In this document: piece after piece, positions 15,654 to 23,927 of the stretch
Numbering within the stretch: the first letter of the stretch is position 1
Layout of the letters: every line of letters begins with the position of its first letter
From: Firmicutes bacterium UBA7510
GTDB taxonomy: Bacteria; Bacillota; Clostridia; Tissierellales; Sedimentibacteraceae
NCBI GenBank assembly: GCA_002479485.1
Contig: DLNM01000035.1
Coordinates: 312,676-376,675 of the forward strand
DNA length: 64,000 bases
Reading direction: 5' to 3'
Translations under genes and position numbers: made by a program
The notes under the pieces: model-generated
The model's database searches: none
What the model was told of the DNA's origin: nothing
The model's input: the letters and a program-made list of their open reading frames with translations, nothing else

Positions 15654-16175
15654 ATGAAGCTATATCATGTAAGTGAGGAAAGTAATATTGAAATTTTTAA
15701 TCCTAGGACTCCTACTAGAGATGATTTAGATAAATCTATTGGGCTAGTTTGGGCTATAAATGAAAAATGCCTGCCAAATTTCTTGACGCCAAGAGATTGC
15801 CCAAGAGTTACGTATCATATAGGTAAAAATACTTCTAAAGAAGATATAGATAAATACATATCATCAAAAAGTATACCACACGTAGTAGTTATAGAAAACA
15901 GTTGGTTTGATTCAATGAAAAACACAAAACTTTATTTATACGAATTTGATGATGATGAATTTGAATTGCAAGATGAGATAGCCGGATATTATGTTTCAAA
16001 AACACCACAGATTCCAATTATAGTACATGAACTAGATGATTTGTATAATGAATTATTTAAAAGAAATGTTGAGTTGAGAATAGTAGATAATCTTTGGGAT
16101 ATTTGTGATGAAATAAAAAAAACATCCTTTGATTGGTCAATGTGTAGAATGGGATTTTCTAAGGAAAGAAACTAA
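15654..16175 (+). CDS. DUF6886 family protein
   Basis: A 173-residue cytoplasmic protein. Its first half (LYHVSEESNIEIFNPR, then GLVWAINEKCLPNFLTPRDCPRVTYH) is the characteristic block of the DUF6886 family, found across Firmicutes without known function. The first strand LYHVSEE followed by an R-P-rich loop is reminiscent of ADP-ribosyl-transferase-like or DarT-like folds, an idea I cannot test. The SD TGGAGGGA precedes the start. A terminator overlaps the stop codon. Confidence 0.75.
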   Translation: MKLYHVSEESNIEIFNPRTPTRDDLDKSIGLVWAINEKCLPNFLTPRDCPRVTYHIGKNTSKEDIDKYISSKSIPHVVVIENSWFDSMKNTKLYLYEFDDDEFELQDEIAGYYVSKTPQIPIIVHELDDLYNELFKRNVELRIVDNLWDICDEIKKTSFDWSMCRMGFSKERN

Positions 16176-16225
16176 ATAGATAGAATGTAAAAATTTCATA
16201 TTTTTTACATTTTATCTATTTTTTT
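16174..16225 (+). terminator. Rho-independent terminator
   Basis: A long stem, AAATAGATA and AATGTAAAAA pairing with TTTTTACATT and TATCTATTT, with one T-G mismatch column, is followed by further Ts. Confidence 0.85.
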
Positions 16226-16327
16226 ATATTTATTTTTTGTCTTTTACAGTTGTAAAATTTTCTAGTTGTGATAGTATTTATAATTGTGTTGCTATACACA
16301 AATGACGAAATTAACTGGAGGACAAAA

Positions 16328-17275
16328 ATGAAAAAACTTAATAGAAAGAATTTTATAGTAATTAGTGTATTTATTTTACTAATAGTTATAGCTTGTCTGT
16401 TGGCATATAAATTTACTAGTACAAATTCTGATAAATTAGTAGAGCTTGAAAAAGAAGGTATGTATTCTATTGGAAAACATTATTTTAAATCTTTATACCC
16501 ACTAGATGAAAGTTCAGTAGAATTAATGGCCAAAAAGCTTAACAAAATATATGATATGTATTTACAAAATCACGATAATGTGTATTTTGCAGTTGTGCCT
16601 GATAAGAGCTATTATGTAAAAGATTATGGATATCCAACTTTAGACTATGATAGAATGATAGATATTTTAAATGAAAATATTAATGAAAATATTGAGTATA
16701 TAGAAATTAAAGATACATTAAGCTTAGATGATTACTTTTATACAGATAACCATTGGAAACAGGAAAAATTAATAGATACTGTAAATAGAATAGGTGAGTA
16801 TTTAGATTTTAAAATATCAAAATCTGATTTTAAAAAAGTTACTTACGATTCATTTAGAGGTTATTATATGAAGTATCTAGAAAATGACACGATAACTGAA
16901 AAGCTACATTATTTAGTAAATGAACATACAGATAGCGCAATAGTAGAAAACCATAGAAATCCATATTTTAATAAAGTATATGATGAAATTAAATTGAATA
17001 CAGAAATTCAATATGATGTTTTTTTATCTGGCGTATCTCCTATAATAAAAATAACAAACAAATTGGCAAACAATGGAAAGGAACTTATAATTTTTAGGGA
17101 TTCCTTTGCAAGTTGTTTAACACCTTTAATTATTAGTGAATATCAAAAAATAACCTTAGTGGATGTTAGATATTTGATGACCTCATTGCTAAATAATTAT
17201 ATTGAATTTAATAATCAGGATGTGCTCTTTTTATATAATTCAGGTGTTGTTAATAAAAGCAAGACATTAAGATAG
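16328..17275 (+). CDS. DHHW family exported protein (AlgX/SGNH-like)
   Basis: A 315-residue protein with an N-terminal membrane anchor (about 8-32). The DHHW motif appears as YFYTDNHWKQEKL in the middle, and FRDSFASCLTPLI near the C terminus supplies the serine block typical of AlgX-like SGNH hydrolase domains. Related proteins act in polysaccharide O-acetylation, but no acyltransferase (MBOAT) gene is adjacent, so the role is open. Start 16328 follows CTGGAGGA. Confidence 0.8.
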   Translation: MKKLNRKNFIVISVFILLIVIACLLAYKFTSTNSDKLVELEKEGMYSIGKHYFKSLYPLDESSVELMAKKLNKIYDMYLQNHDNVYFAVVPDKSYYVKDYGYPTLDYDRMIDILNENINENIEYIEIKDTLSLDDYFYTDNHWKQEKLIDTVNRIGEYLDFKISKSDFKKVTYDSFRGYYMKYLENDTITEKLHYLVNEHTDSAIVENHRNPYFNKVYDEIKLNTEIQYDVFLSGVSPIIKITNKLANNGKELIIFRDSFASCLTPLIISEYQKITLVDVRYLMTSLLNNYIEFNNQDVLFLYNSGVVNKSKTLR

Positions 17276-17319
17276 TAATTGAAAATTAAGTTTTGTATTA
17301 TATATCAATATTTAATGGA

Positions 17320-17360
17320 TTTGTCGAAAAATAACAATTGCAATTTTTGTCGAATATGAT
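17320..17360 (+). promoter_or_regulatory. Two Spo0A-type boxes before the acetate transporter
   Basis: TTTGTCGAA occurs twice, at 17320-17328 and 17346-17354, 26 bases apart. The second abuts a -10-like TATGAT (17355-17360) that lacks a good -35. TGTCGAA is the core of the 0A box bound by phosphorylated Spo0A, and Spo0A-driven sigma-A promoters often have box-occupied -35 regions. Confidence 0.65.
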
Positions 17361-17404
17361 AATATTTATAAATGTGTGCAAAATTTTTGGAGGTATAATT
17401 CATA

Positions 17405-18019
17405 ATGCAAAATCAAACTAATCACGTAAAAATGGTGACTTGTGATCCAACAGCATTAGGACTTTTTGGACTAGCTATGGTTACACTTGTGGCATCATCA
17501 CAAAAACTTGGTTTTACTGAATCAACATCGTTAGTAATTCCTTGGGCTTTATTTTTAGGAGCTGCTGCTCAATTAATAGCATCTATTAATGATGCTAAAC
17601 ACAATAACATATTCGGAGCTACGGCTTTTGGAGGCTATGCATTCTTCTGGTTTGCAATGGCTATGTCTTGGATGATTCAACAGGGAGTATTTGGAGAAGC
17701 ATTAATGTCATCTGCTGATACAAAACAGCTTGGAGTAGCATTCATAGGGTACTTAATATTTAGTATTTATATGACTATAGGAGCTATGGAGACAAATAAG
17801 GTATTATTTATAATCTTTTTCTTAATTGACTTACTATTTGTTGGACTAGCTTTAAGTTCATTTAATATTATGTATCATGAAACACATATGTTAGCTGGAA
17901 TATCAGAATTCTTAATAGCTTTATTCTCATTCTATGGTTCTGCAGCTAATGTTTTGAACAATCATTTTGGAAAAACAGTTTTACCGATAGGTAAACCATT
18001 TGGTGTTTTTAAAAAATAA
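17405..18019 (+). CDS. Acetate uptake transporter (GPR1/FUN34/YaaH, SatP family)
   Basis: A 204-residue, six-helix membrane channel/transporter for acetate or succinate. The family signature NPAPLGL is present as CDPTALGLFGL at 13-23, and the helices carry small-residue faces (FGLAMVTLVA, GAAAQLIAS, FGATAFGGYAFFW). A tail HFGKTVLPIGKPFGVF closes the protein. The SD TTGGAGG precedes the start. Two Spo0A-type boxes upstream suggest induction at the transition to sporulation, when acetate is re-used. Confidence 0.9.
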   Translation: MQNQTNHVKMVTCDPTALGLFGLAMVTLVASSQKLGFTESTSLVIPWALFLGAAAQLIASINDAKHNNIFGATAFGGYAFFWFAMAMSWMIQQGVFGEALMSSADTKQLGVAFIGYLIFSIYMTIGAMETNKVLFIIFFLIDLLFVGLALSSFNIMYHETHMLAGISEFLIALFSFYGSAANVLNNHFGKTVLPIGKPFGVFKK

Positions 18020-18035
18020 TTTAGTAGAAAAAAAT

Positions 18036-18089
18036 AAAAACAATTAATTATATCTAGTATGCAGGTAAAATTAATTGTTTTTACTTTTT
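18036..18089 (+). terminator. Rho-independent terminator
   Basis: The 14-bp perfect stem AAAAACAATTAATT with its complement and a 19-base loop ends in a T-rich tract. Confidence 0.85.
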
Positions 18090-18100
18090 ACATCAAAATC

Positions 18101-18377
18101 TTGACAAATAGAAATTTTATGCTAAACTAATTATAATTTAAAAATATAATTATTAGCGATGATAAAAACTACGATTTATAAATTTCTTAAGAGAGCCGAT
18201 GGTTGGTGTGAATCGGTGAAAGGTTAAATCTTTCCACTTTTTGAGCTATCAATGATGAATTGAAGGCTGGTAACCTTTATTTTACCTTACGAGTGGTTAG
18301 CATAATTTTGCTAGCAATTTGGGTGGCAACACGGATTCCTTCGTCCCATAAATATGGTGATGATGGAATTTTTTTAT
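18101..18377 (+). promoter_or_regulatory. T-box leader (tRNA-Ser) upstream of serS
   Basis: The promoter TTGACA (18101) with extended -10 TGCTAAACT leads into a T-box RNA. Stem I begins AGAGAGCCGATGG at 18190. The T-box GGGTGGCAACACGG is at 18321-18334, and the terminator stem pairs 18335-18350 with 18353-18369 before a T run. TGGC pairs with GCCA, matching the G discriminator of tRNA-Ser. TCC at 18233-18235, before ACTTTTTGAGCT, is a plausible specifier codon. Confidence 0.9.
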
Positions 18378-18394
18378 TTTAAAGGAGGAGAAAA

Positions 18395-19678
18395 ATGTTA
18401 GATTTAAGATTTGTTAGAGAAAATCCTGAAATAGTTAAACAAAATATAAAAAATAAATTTCAGGAACATAAATTACCTTTAGTAGATGAGGTAATTAAAT
18501 TAGACATTGAAAGTAGAGAGACTAAGCAAAAGGCTGATGCATTAAGAGCCAACAGAAACACGTTATCAAAGCAAATTGGCGGATTAATGGCTCAAGGAAA
18601 AAAAGAAGAAGCAGAGGAATTAAAGAAAAAAGTTACCGAGGCAGCAGAGGAGTTAACTAATTTAGAAGCCAAAGAGAATGAACTAGAAAATGAAATTAAA
18701 AAAATAATGATGATTATACCAAATATCATTGATTCAAGTGTTCCAATTGGTAAAGATGACAGTGAAAATGTAGAAGTTAATCGCTATGGAGAGCCTAAAG
18801 TTCCAGATTTTGAAATACCATATCACTCAGATATTATGGCAAATTTCAATGGAATAGATTTAGACAGCGCTAGAAAAGTTGCTGGTAATGGTTTTTATTA
18901 TTTAATGGGGGACATTGCTAGATTACATTCTGCAGTTATAAGCTACGCAAGAGATTTTATGATTGATCGTGGTTTTACGTATTGTATACCACCATTTATG
19001 ATACGCAGTGATGTGGTTACAGGGGTTATGAGTTTTGCTGAAATGGATGCTATGATGTATAAAATAGAAGGTGAAGATCTATACCTTATAGGAACAAGTG
19101 AGCATTCTATGATTGGTAAATTTATTGATACAATATTAGCAGAGGACTCATTACCTCAAACACTAACTAGTTATTCACCATGCTTTAGAAAAGAAAAAGG
19201 AGCACATGGTATTGAGGAAAGAGGTGTATATAGAATTCATCAATTTGAAAAACAAGAAATGATTGTAGTTTGTAAACCAGAAGATAGTAAAGCTTGGTTT
19301 GAAAAGTTATGGCAAAATACAGTGGATTTTTTCCGTTCTTTAGATATTCCGGTTAGAACTTTAGAGTGTTGTTCTGGAGATTTGGCAGATTTAAAGGTTA
19401 AATCTATTGACATTGAAGCTTGGTCACCAAGACAGAAAAAATATTTTGAAGTAGGAAGCTGTTCAAATTTAGGAGATGCACAAGCACGACGTTTAAAAAT
19501 TCGTGTTGATGGAGAAAGTGGAAAATATTTTGCACATACACTTAATAATACAGTAGTTGCACCACCAAGAATGCTTATTGCATTTTTAGAAAATAATTTG
19601 AATGAGGATGGTTCAATAAATATACCTTTAGCATTACAACCATATATGGGGGGCAAGACAGTAATAAATAAATACTAA
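18395..19678 (+). CDS. serS: Seryl-tRNA synthetase
   Basis: A 427-residue class II synthetase that charges tRNA-Ser. The N-terminal coiled-coil arm (about 30-105, rich in K and E) grips the tRNA variable arm. Motif 2 is seen in CFRKEKGAHGIEERGVYRIHQFEKQEM (about 267-293) and motif 3 in NNTVVAPPRMLIAFLENN near the C terminus. The SD AAAGGAGGAG precedes the start. Expression is controlled by the T-box above, so uncharged tRNA-Ser should raise it. Confidence 0.97.
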   Translation: MLDLRFVRENPEIVKQNIKNKFQEHKLPLVDEVIKLDIESRETKQKADALRANRNTLSKQIGGLMAQGKKEEAEELKKKVTEAAEELTNLEAKENELENEIKKIMMIIPNIIDSSVPIGKDDSENVEVNRYGEPKVPDFEIPYHSDIMANFNGIDLDSARKVAGNGFYYLMGDIARLHSAVISYARDFMIDRGFTYCIPPFMIRSDVVTGVMSFAEMDAMMYKIEGEDLYLIGTSEHSMIGKFIDTILAEDSLPQTLTSYSPCFRKEKGAHGIEERGVYRIHQFEKQEMIVVCKPEDSKAWFEKLWQNTVDFFRSLDIPVRTLECCSGDLADLKVKSIDIEAWSPRQKKYFEVGSCSNLGDAQARRLKIRVDGESGKYFAHTLNNTVVAPPRMLIAFLENNLNEDGSINIPLALQPYMGGKTVINKY

Positions 19679-19701
19679 CTTATTTCATAGGGGGGAATAA
19701 C

Positions 19702-20259
19702 TTGATATTCATATTATTGGGTGCATTATCAGATATCGAAAAGGATTTGATTAATAGTATTTTTTCAAAAATTAATGTAAAATTATATAATATTTCTTTT
19801 AATATATTGAGGTCTCATTCAGATGCAGAGGAAGCTGTATCGCAAACATTTTTAAAAATTATGAACCATATTGAAAAAGTTTCTTCTTTACCATGTCCCC
19901 AAATAGAACCTTACTGCGTTATAATATTGAAGAACGAAACCATGAATATAATAAGGCAATACAAGAAAACTGCTTATGTAGAATATTTTGACTATTTTGA
20001 GTGTGATGAAAACGACTATGATATTGAAGAAGAATATATAAAAATGACAGATATGAAAAGATTACTTTCTTGTATTGATAAGCTTTCTGATGAAGAAAAA
20101 TTTATTATCCATCTGCGATTTATTAATGATATGAGATTTAAGCAGATTTCAGAGCTTTTGGATGTTAGTGAGGAAGCTGTAAAAAAACGTGGTCAGCGCA
20201 TATTAAAGAAATTACGTTTGTATTATGAAGAAGGTGAGAAGAATGCCCAATACGGCTAA
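19702..20259 (+). CDS. ECF-type RNA polymerase sigma factor
   Basis: A 185-residue sigma-70 family protein with a TTG start after AGGGGGGAA. Region 2 is visible as LYNISFNILRSHSDAEEAVSQTFLKIM (about 28-54) and region 4 as LSDEEKFIIHLRFINDMRFKQISELLDVSEEAVKKRGQRILKKL (about 131-174). It overlaps the DUF4367 membrane protein that follows, the usual sigma/anti-sigma arrangement. It begins 23 bases after serS with no terminator seen between, so read-through from serS is possible. Its targets are probably the exported proteins downstream. Confidence 0.9.
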   Translation: MIFILLGALSDIEKDLINSIFSKINVKLYNISFNILRSHSDAEEAVSQTFLKIMNHIEKVSSLPCPQIEPYCVIILKNETMNIIRQYKKTAYVEYFDYFECDENDYDIEEEYIKMTDMKRLLSCIDKLSDEEKFIIHLRFINDMRFKQISELLDVSEEAVKKRGQRILKKLRLYYEEGEKNAQYG

Positions 20260-21223
20260 AAATGTTATGAAAGATGTATGTAAGTTGTCTTTACAGGCTG
20301 AGCTGCAAAAATTAGCCGAACTTGATTTTAGTAAAATTGTGTATCAAACATTATCTGTTGAACAGATTAAACAATTAGCGCAAAAAATAGGTTTATTACC
20401 ATTTGAATATTGCGATATTCTTTTCTTACGATATTGCTTTAATCATACTCCTGCTGAAATAGATAGGATATTGGTAACAGAAAATACTGTAAGTAAATTA
20501 CGTTACTTGCAAAGGATGCTATCAAGTCTTATGTGCCTAGACAATACATGGATTAATGATAAATCAATGGAAGAAGCCTGCCAAATAGCTCTTGTTAAAT
20601 ATAGGAAAGACTATAATAGTATTAAAGTATTGAATAAACCTAACTACTCCAATGCTTTCAGACGAAAATTAAAAGGTATAAAGATTGCTAAAAGTTCCAC
20701 CCGTGTATTAATGTCAATAGCTAAGAGAGTAGCTATTTTTATACTGGTATGTATAATAGGTTTCTCTGCTGTTTTAGCATTCAATGCAGAAGCACGTGAG
20801 AAATGCTTTGATTGGATAATTGAAGTATTTCAGAAATTTAGTGTATTTGTACCTCAAAGCAAAAACGATGAGAATGATGCAGCAAAACTAACTTCACTTG
20901 AAATAAAGTATGTTCCCATTGAATTTGAACTGACAGATACTCGTAAGGGACAAAAAATTTTAGTTTATAATTATTCTTCTAAGGATAATCAAAAATTAAC
21001 TATTAAATTATTTTCTTCTGAGGTTGGAAGTAAATCATATTATGATACAGAGAATGCTGAAATAAAAGAAATTATTTTCAAAGAATCTCAAGCATATACT
21101 TGGCAAACTGATGAAATGACCTACTTAATTTGGTATCAAGACGGTATTGAATGTCATATTGCGGGAAATTTAAGTATCGATGAGGTATTTAAAGTTGCAG
21201 AAAATATTTCAAAATTATATTAA
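20243..21223 (+). CDS. Membrane anti-sigma factor, DUF4367 domain
   Basis: A 326-residue protein with a cytoplasmic N-terminal region (1-150) containing a sigma-region-4-like helical stretch (LPFEYCDILFLRYCFNHTPAEID), one membrane span at about 163-182 (VAIFILVCIIGFSAVLAF) and an outside DUF4367 domain ending HIAGNLSIDEVFKVAENISKLY. Start 20243 is preceded by GAAGGTGAG. It overlaps the ECF sigma gene by 17 bases. The domain order suggests that it senses an outside signal and releases the sigma factor; this is inferred from family architecture. Confidence 0.82.
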   Translation: MPNTAKNVMKDVCKLSLQAELQKLAELDFSKIVYQTLSVEQIKQLAQKIGLLPFEYCDILFLRYCFNHTPAEIDRILVTENTVSKLRYLQRMLSSLMCLDNTWINDKSMEEACQIALVKYRKDYNSIKVLNKPNYSNAFRRKLKGIKIAKSSTRVLMSIAKRVAIFILVCIIGFSAVLAFNAEAREKCFDWIIEVFQKFSVFVPQSKNDENDAAKLTSLEIKYVPIEFELTDTRKGQKILVYNYSSKDNQKLTIKLFSSEVGSKSYYDTENAEIKEIIFKESQAYTWQTDEMTYLIWYQDGIECHIAGNLSIDEVFKVAENISKLY

Positions 21224-21241
21224 AAAAATATGTCCCTTTTT

Positions 21242-21295
21242 TCCTCCTTATGCGTTATATAGGTAAGAACCTAATAACGACAAGGAGGATTTTTT
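21242..21295 (+). promoter_or_regulatory. Long hairpin that buries the SD of the next gene
   Basis: Three stacked stems, TCCTCCTT/AAGGAGGA (21242-21249 and 21282-21289), CGTTAT/ATAACG and TAGGT/ACCTA, close on a 4-base loop (21265-21268) and are followed by six Ts. The 3' arm contains the SD AAGGAGGA of the gene at 21296. It can act as an intrinsic terminator and as an SD lock. Confidence 0.85.
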
Positions 21296-21727
21296 ATGAA
21301 ATTAAAAAAAATTGTAGCAACAGCAATAGCTCTTGCGTTGGTAGTTGGAGGTAGTACAACAAATGTTGCTTTTGCAACGGAACCAAAAAATCAAATATTA
21401 ATCAGTAACAATAATCATATAATTGTTCCACTTTGGGATAGTATAAGTGATATTTCACCATATATTTCTGTTGATGGTAATACGCTTTATCCAGAGGTAT
21501 ATATAGAAGCTAAAGGCACCTCAGGATCAATAAGCGGAACAATGCATTTGGAAAAATATAGCTCCGGAAAGTGGACAAGTGTAACATCATGGAGCTTTAA
21601 AGGCACTAGCAACGTGTTCTTGTCAAAGAGCTATACAGGATCTTCAGGTGTTAAGTATCGTACTAGAGTTGTAGTGAATGTGAATGGTGAAACAGCTGAG
21701 GTCACTTCTGGAAGCTGTGAGGTTTAA
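21296..21727 (+). CDS. Secreted protein of unknown function
   Basis: A 143-residue exported protein. The signal peptide KKIVATAIALALVVGGSTTNVAFA is followed by the likely cleavage AFA|TE at 27-28. The mature part (about 116 residues) is rich in S, G and T, contains alternate strands (GSISGTMHLEKYSSGKWTSVTSW, YRTRVVVNVNGETAEV) and one cysteine near the end, and looks like a small beta-sandwich. No family is known to me. Its SD lies within the hairpin 21242-21289. It belongs to the cluster led by the ECF sigma/anti-sigma pair. Confidence 0.75.
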   Translation: MKLKKIVATAIALALVVGGSTTNVAFATEPKNQILISNNNHIIVPLWDSISDISPYISVDGNTLYPEVYIEAKGTSGSISGTMHLEKYSSGKWTSVTSWSFKGTSNVFLSKSYTGSSGVKYRTRVVVNVNGETAEVTSGSCEV

Positions 21728-21853
21728 ATATTAATTAAAAGCTGAAATGAGGTGATTATAATGGGTAAAACGTAATAAACTAAAGCTTAAAAATTGGTGT
21801 ATATTTAAAGGATAAATATTGTAACATTAAAAAAATTAAACGGAGGAAAAATT

Positions 21854-22969
21854 ATGAAAAAAATATTGAGTTTACTTTTAGTATTTAGTATGATTTTGTC
21901 AGGAACCTGCACTATATATGCTGCAGATTTAAAACCCGAAGCTAATATGCAATATGTTAAGCCTATAAGCATTTCCAATGAAGTGGTAAGTATGCTGTCT
22001 GAAATTCCTATTTATTTGACTTACATTAATAATAACAATGTAGCTAATATAGATTCTATTAAAGCATCTGCATCGTTAGAAATAAACGAAGCAACAAAAG
22101 ATGGTTATAATAATTTAAACAGAGATACGAAAAATGAGCAGCTGCACATAACTAAAAACGCATATGAAATCGTTGAGGTTGAAAAATCCTCAAAGGCTGA
22201 TGTTATTAATAATCCTTTATATAGCGGCACTTTCACACGTATTCAGGAACTTATTGAACAAGGAACGAAAGTTAATTATGTCAACATTTTTATAAAAGAA
22301 CCAAACGCAATAGCTGCAAGCAATGATCCGAATGATCCTGCTTATTGGGAAGCAAATTGTCAATATTTAGGAACATACAATAGCTATAAATTCCTTTATT
22401 TGGAATCAGCAGCAAACGTAGAATCATCTTGGGTTACTCCTGGAAATATTAGTGCATCTCTAAAGTGGAACGAAATTGCTAAAAAAACTCTAGAGGCCGT
22501 TCTTGACCATTATGTAAAAGGAGCTTTCTATAAGACAGTAAAAGCTGTAGCAAGTGGCTTATCAACTTTCTTCGATTTTGTTGATACTCCTCTTTCTATA
22601 ACATATAGTTCATCTGAAGGTTATCTTAAAGCAAAGGTTTCAGGAGATTTGTATTTGAGAACAGTTATAATTCAAGATAGGCTCGATAGAGTTTCAGGTT
22701 ATGCATATTATAATTGGGGAACCACTCAACAATTCAAAGCTAATTTGAAGATTGATGCAAAATGGCCGACAAGCGTAAGACCTGGCGGTACATATAACTA
22801 CACTACAGCGACTCATACATTTTCTGCTCAATACAGCAATACACCTGGATTCTATGGAAATTCAACATTGTATAGTAGCATACTTAGTCTATATCAAAAT
22901 ACTATTGGATATTTTACACATGATGAACGTATTGATATTTATAGTATAGTAGCAAAATTGTTAAGCTAA
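21854..22969 (+). CDS. Secreted protein of unknown function, 371 residues
   Basis: An exported protein with the signal peptide KKILSLLLVFSMILSGTCTIYAAD (cleavage after IYAA). The mature chain has an N-terminal part with short predicted strands and KSSKADVINNPLYSGTFTRIQELIEQG, and a C-terminal aromatic-rich part (YYNWGTTQQFKANLKIDAKW, PGGTYNYTTATHTFSAQY) that suggests a beta domain. I recognise no domain. The SD ACGGAGGA precedes the start. It lies in the same direction as the ECF sigma unit and is probably co-regulated. Confidence 0.75.
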   Translation: MKKILSLLLVFSMILSGTCTIYAADLKPEANMQYVKPISISNEVVSMLSEIPIYLTYINNNNVANIDSIKASASLEINEATKDGYNNLNRDTKNEQLHITKNAYEIVEVEKSSKADVINNPLYSGTFTRIQELIEQGTKVNYVNIFIKEPNAIAASNDPNDPAYWEANCQYLGTYNSYKFLYLESAANVESSWVTPGNISASLKWNEIAKKTLEAVLDHYVKGAFYKTVKAVASGLSTFFDFVDTPLSITYSSSEGYLKAKVSGDLYLRTVIIQDRLDRVSGYAYYNWGTTQQFKANLKIDAKWPTSVRPGGTYNYTTATHTFSAQYSNTPGFYGNSTLYSSILSLYQNTIGYFTHDERIDIYSIVAKLLS

Positions 22970-23023
22970 TGATACACTATTGTATCACTTTTGACATCTG
23001 AGGTGTTCAAAACTGGAGGTTTT

Positions 23024-23587
23024 ATGCAAAAAAGTAAAAAGATAAAAATTGTCAAATGGATATTCATGGCCCTTCTAATAGTAATGTTCTTAGCTTTTGT
23101 CGTGCCAATACCAATGAATAATGTATATGATGCTATAGAGATTAAACTTGATGATCCTAACTATTTAGTTAAGTGTCAGGTTAAGATTTATGGAAAGTAT
23201 CACATGAATCTGTTTACAGATGATATGTTTGATGGTAAAATTGTCGTTTCGGATTACAAGCTTACTAATGAAAAAATGAATAAAATGTACTTTTCGGATG
23301 ACGGGTGGCCTCTCGAATATATCTATGTTGCAGGACATGATACAGAAGGTCGTTCAAATAGAGATACTTACTTTCTTGGACGCTTGTATTCAAAATCTTG
23401 GTTTCGCCAAATGTCTATAATTGTTTTTAGTGATAATCCAGTAAACAAAAATGAGGGTGGAAAAGCAGAAGGTAGTTGGGGAGACTGGAATGAAAATGAC
23501 GGTTACTGCATTGTCCCACTAGCAAATACCAGGGAAGAGGCTCTCAATATATTAACTAAAAATGAACTTATTCGTAGCAATCCATAG
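23024..23587 (+). CDS. Membrane-anchored exported protein of unknown function
   Basis: A 187-residue protein with one N-terminal transmembrane anchor (about 10-30, WIFMALLIVMFLAFVVPIP) and an outside region with several aromatic pairs (GKYHMNLFTDDMFDGKIVVSDYKL, WPLEYIYVAG, GSWGDWNENDGYC). I know no family. Start 23024 follows CTGGAGG. It is the last gene of the sigma/anti-sigma cluster, closed by a terminator at 23600. Confidence 0.7.
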   Translation: MQKSKKIKIVKWIFMALLIVMFLAFVVPIPMNNVYDAIEIKLDDPNYLVKCQVKIYGKYHMNLFTDDMFDGKIVVSDYKLTNEKMNKMYFSDDGWPLEYIYVAGHDTEGRSNRDTYFLGRLYSKSWFRQMSIIVFSDNPVNKNEGGKAEGSWGDWNENDGYCIVPLANTREEALNILTKNELIRSNP

Positions 23588-23599
23588 TGGTGATTTTAT

Positions 23600-23633
23600 A
23601 TAAGACGAGGTGGTTTCCTCGTCTTATTTTTTT
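23600..23633 (+). terminator. Rho-independent terminator of the ECF cluster
   Basis: The 11-bp stem ATAAGACGAGG / CCTCGTCTTAT is followed by seven Ts. Confidence 0.92.
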
Positions 23634-23677
23634 ACTTCATAATGACAAAACATTAAATAATTAGGAGAAATTAATCC

Positions 23678-23927
23678 TTGTTGTAAATTAATACCTATGA
23701 TAAAATACAATTATGAATTTAACGGAGGTGTGTGAATTATGATATTACATAAAATTACGTTTTTACTCCATACAAAGTCGATGTGTTAACTTTGGGCGAT
23801 GTTTTGTATGGAGTAGATAATCGCTATAAATGATAAGCATATCGACTTTGTATCCTTATTCAGTCAATTAGTAATTGCAGTCAATTAATAATTGACTATA
23901 AATATAAGAATTAGGAGAGAGAGTCAT
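23678..23927 (+). promoter_or_regulatory. Promoter and leader RNA with two mutually exclusive hairpins
   Basis: The promoter is TTGTTG (23678) -17- TAAAAT (23701) with an extended TGA. In the leader, the segment 23765-23782 can pair either with 23803-23814 (12 bp perfect, ACTCCATACAAA) or with 23841-23853 (13 bp perfect, ATACAAAGTCGAT arm). Both pairings use 23770-23776, so only one can form. A short ORF (23739-23789) runs through the first arm. Direct repeats CAGTCAATTA follow at 23869 and 23879. It controls the CD3324-type gene. Confidence 0.75.
23739..23789 (+). CDS. Leader peptide ORF, 16 codons
   Basis: MILHKITFLLHTKSMC is preceded by a strong SD (GGAGGTG, 23724-23730) with 8-base spacing. 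It stops inside the leader, after the arm 23765-23782. A ribosome on it would cover that arm and decide which hairpin forms. With one extra T in the T run at 23760-23764, a 31-residue frame would result; a broken gene is therefore an alternative. Confidence 0.5.
   Translation: MILHKITFLLHTKSMC

Noticed and set aside
19240..19656. Long open frame on the minus strand inside serS
   Set aside because: It mirrors the serS coding frame, has no SD and no recognisable motif.
23739..23829. A 31-residue protein created by one extra T at 23760-23764
   Set aside because: It needs an assumed base, and the perfect inverted repeats explain the region better as RNA structure; kept as an alternative only.
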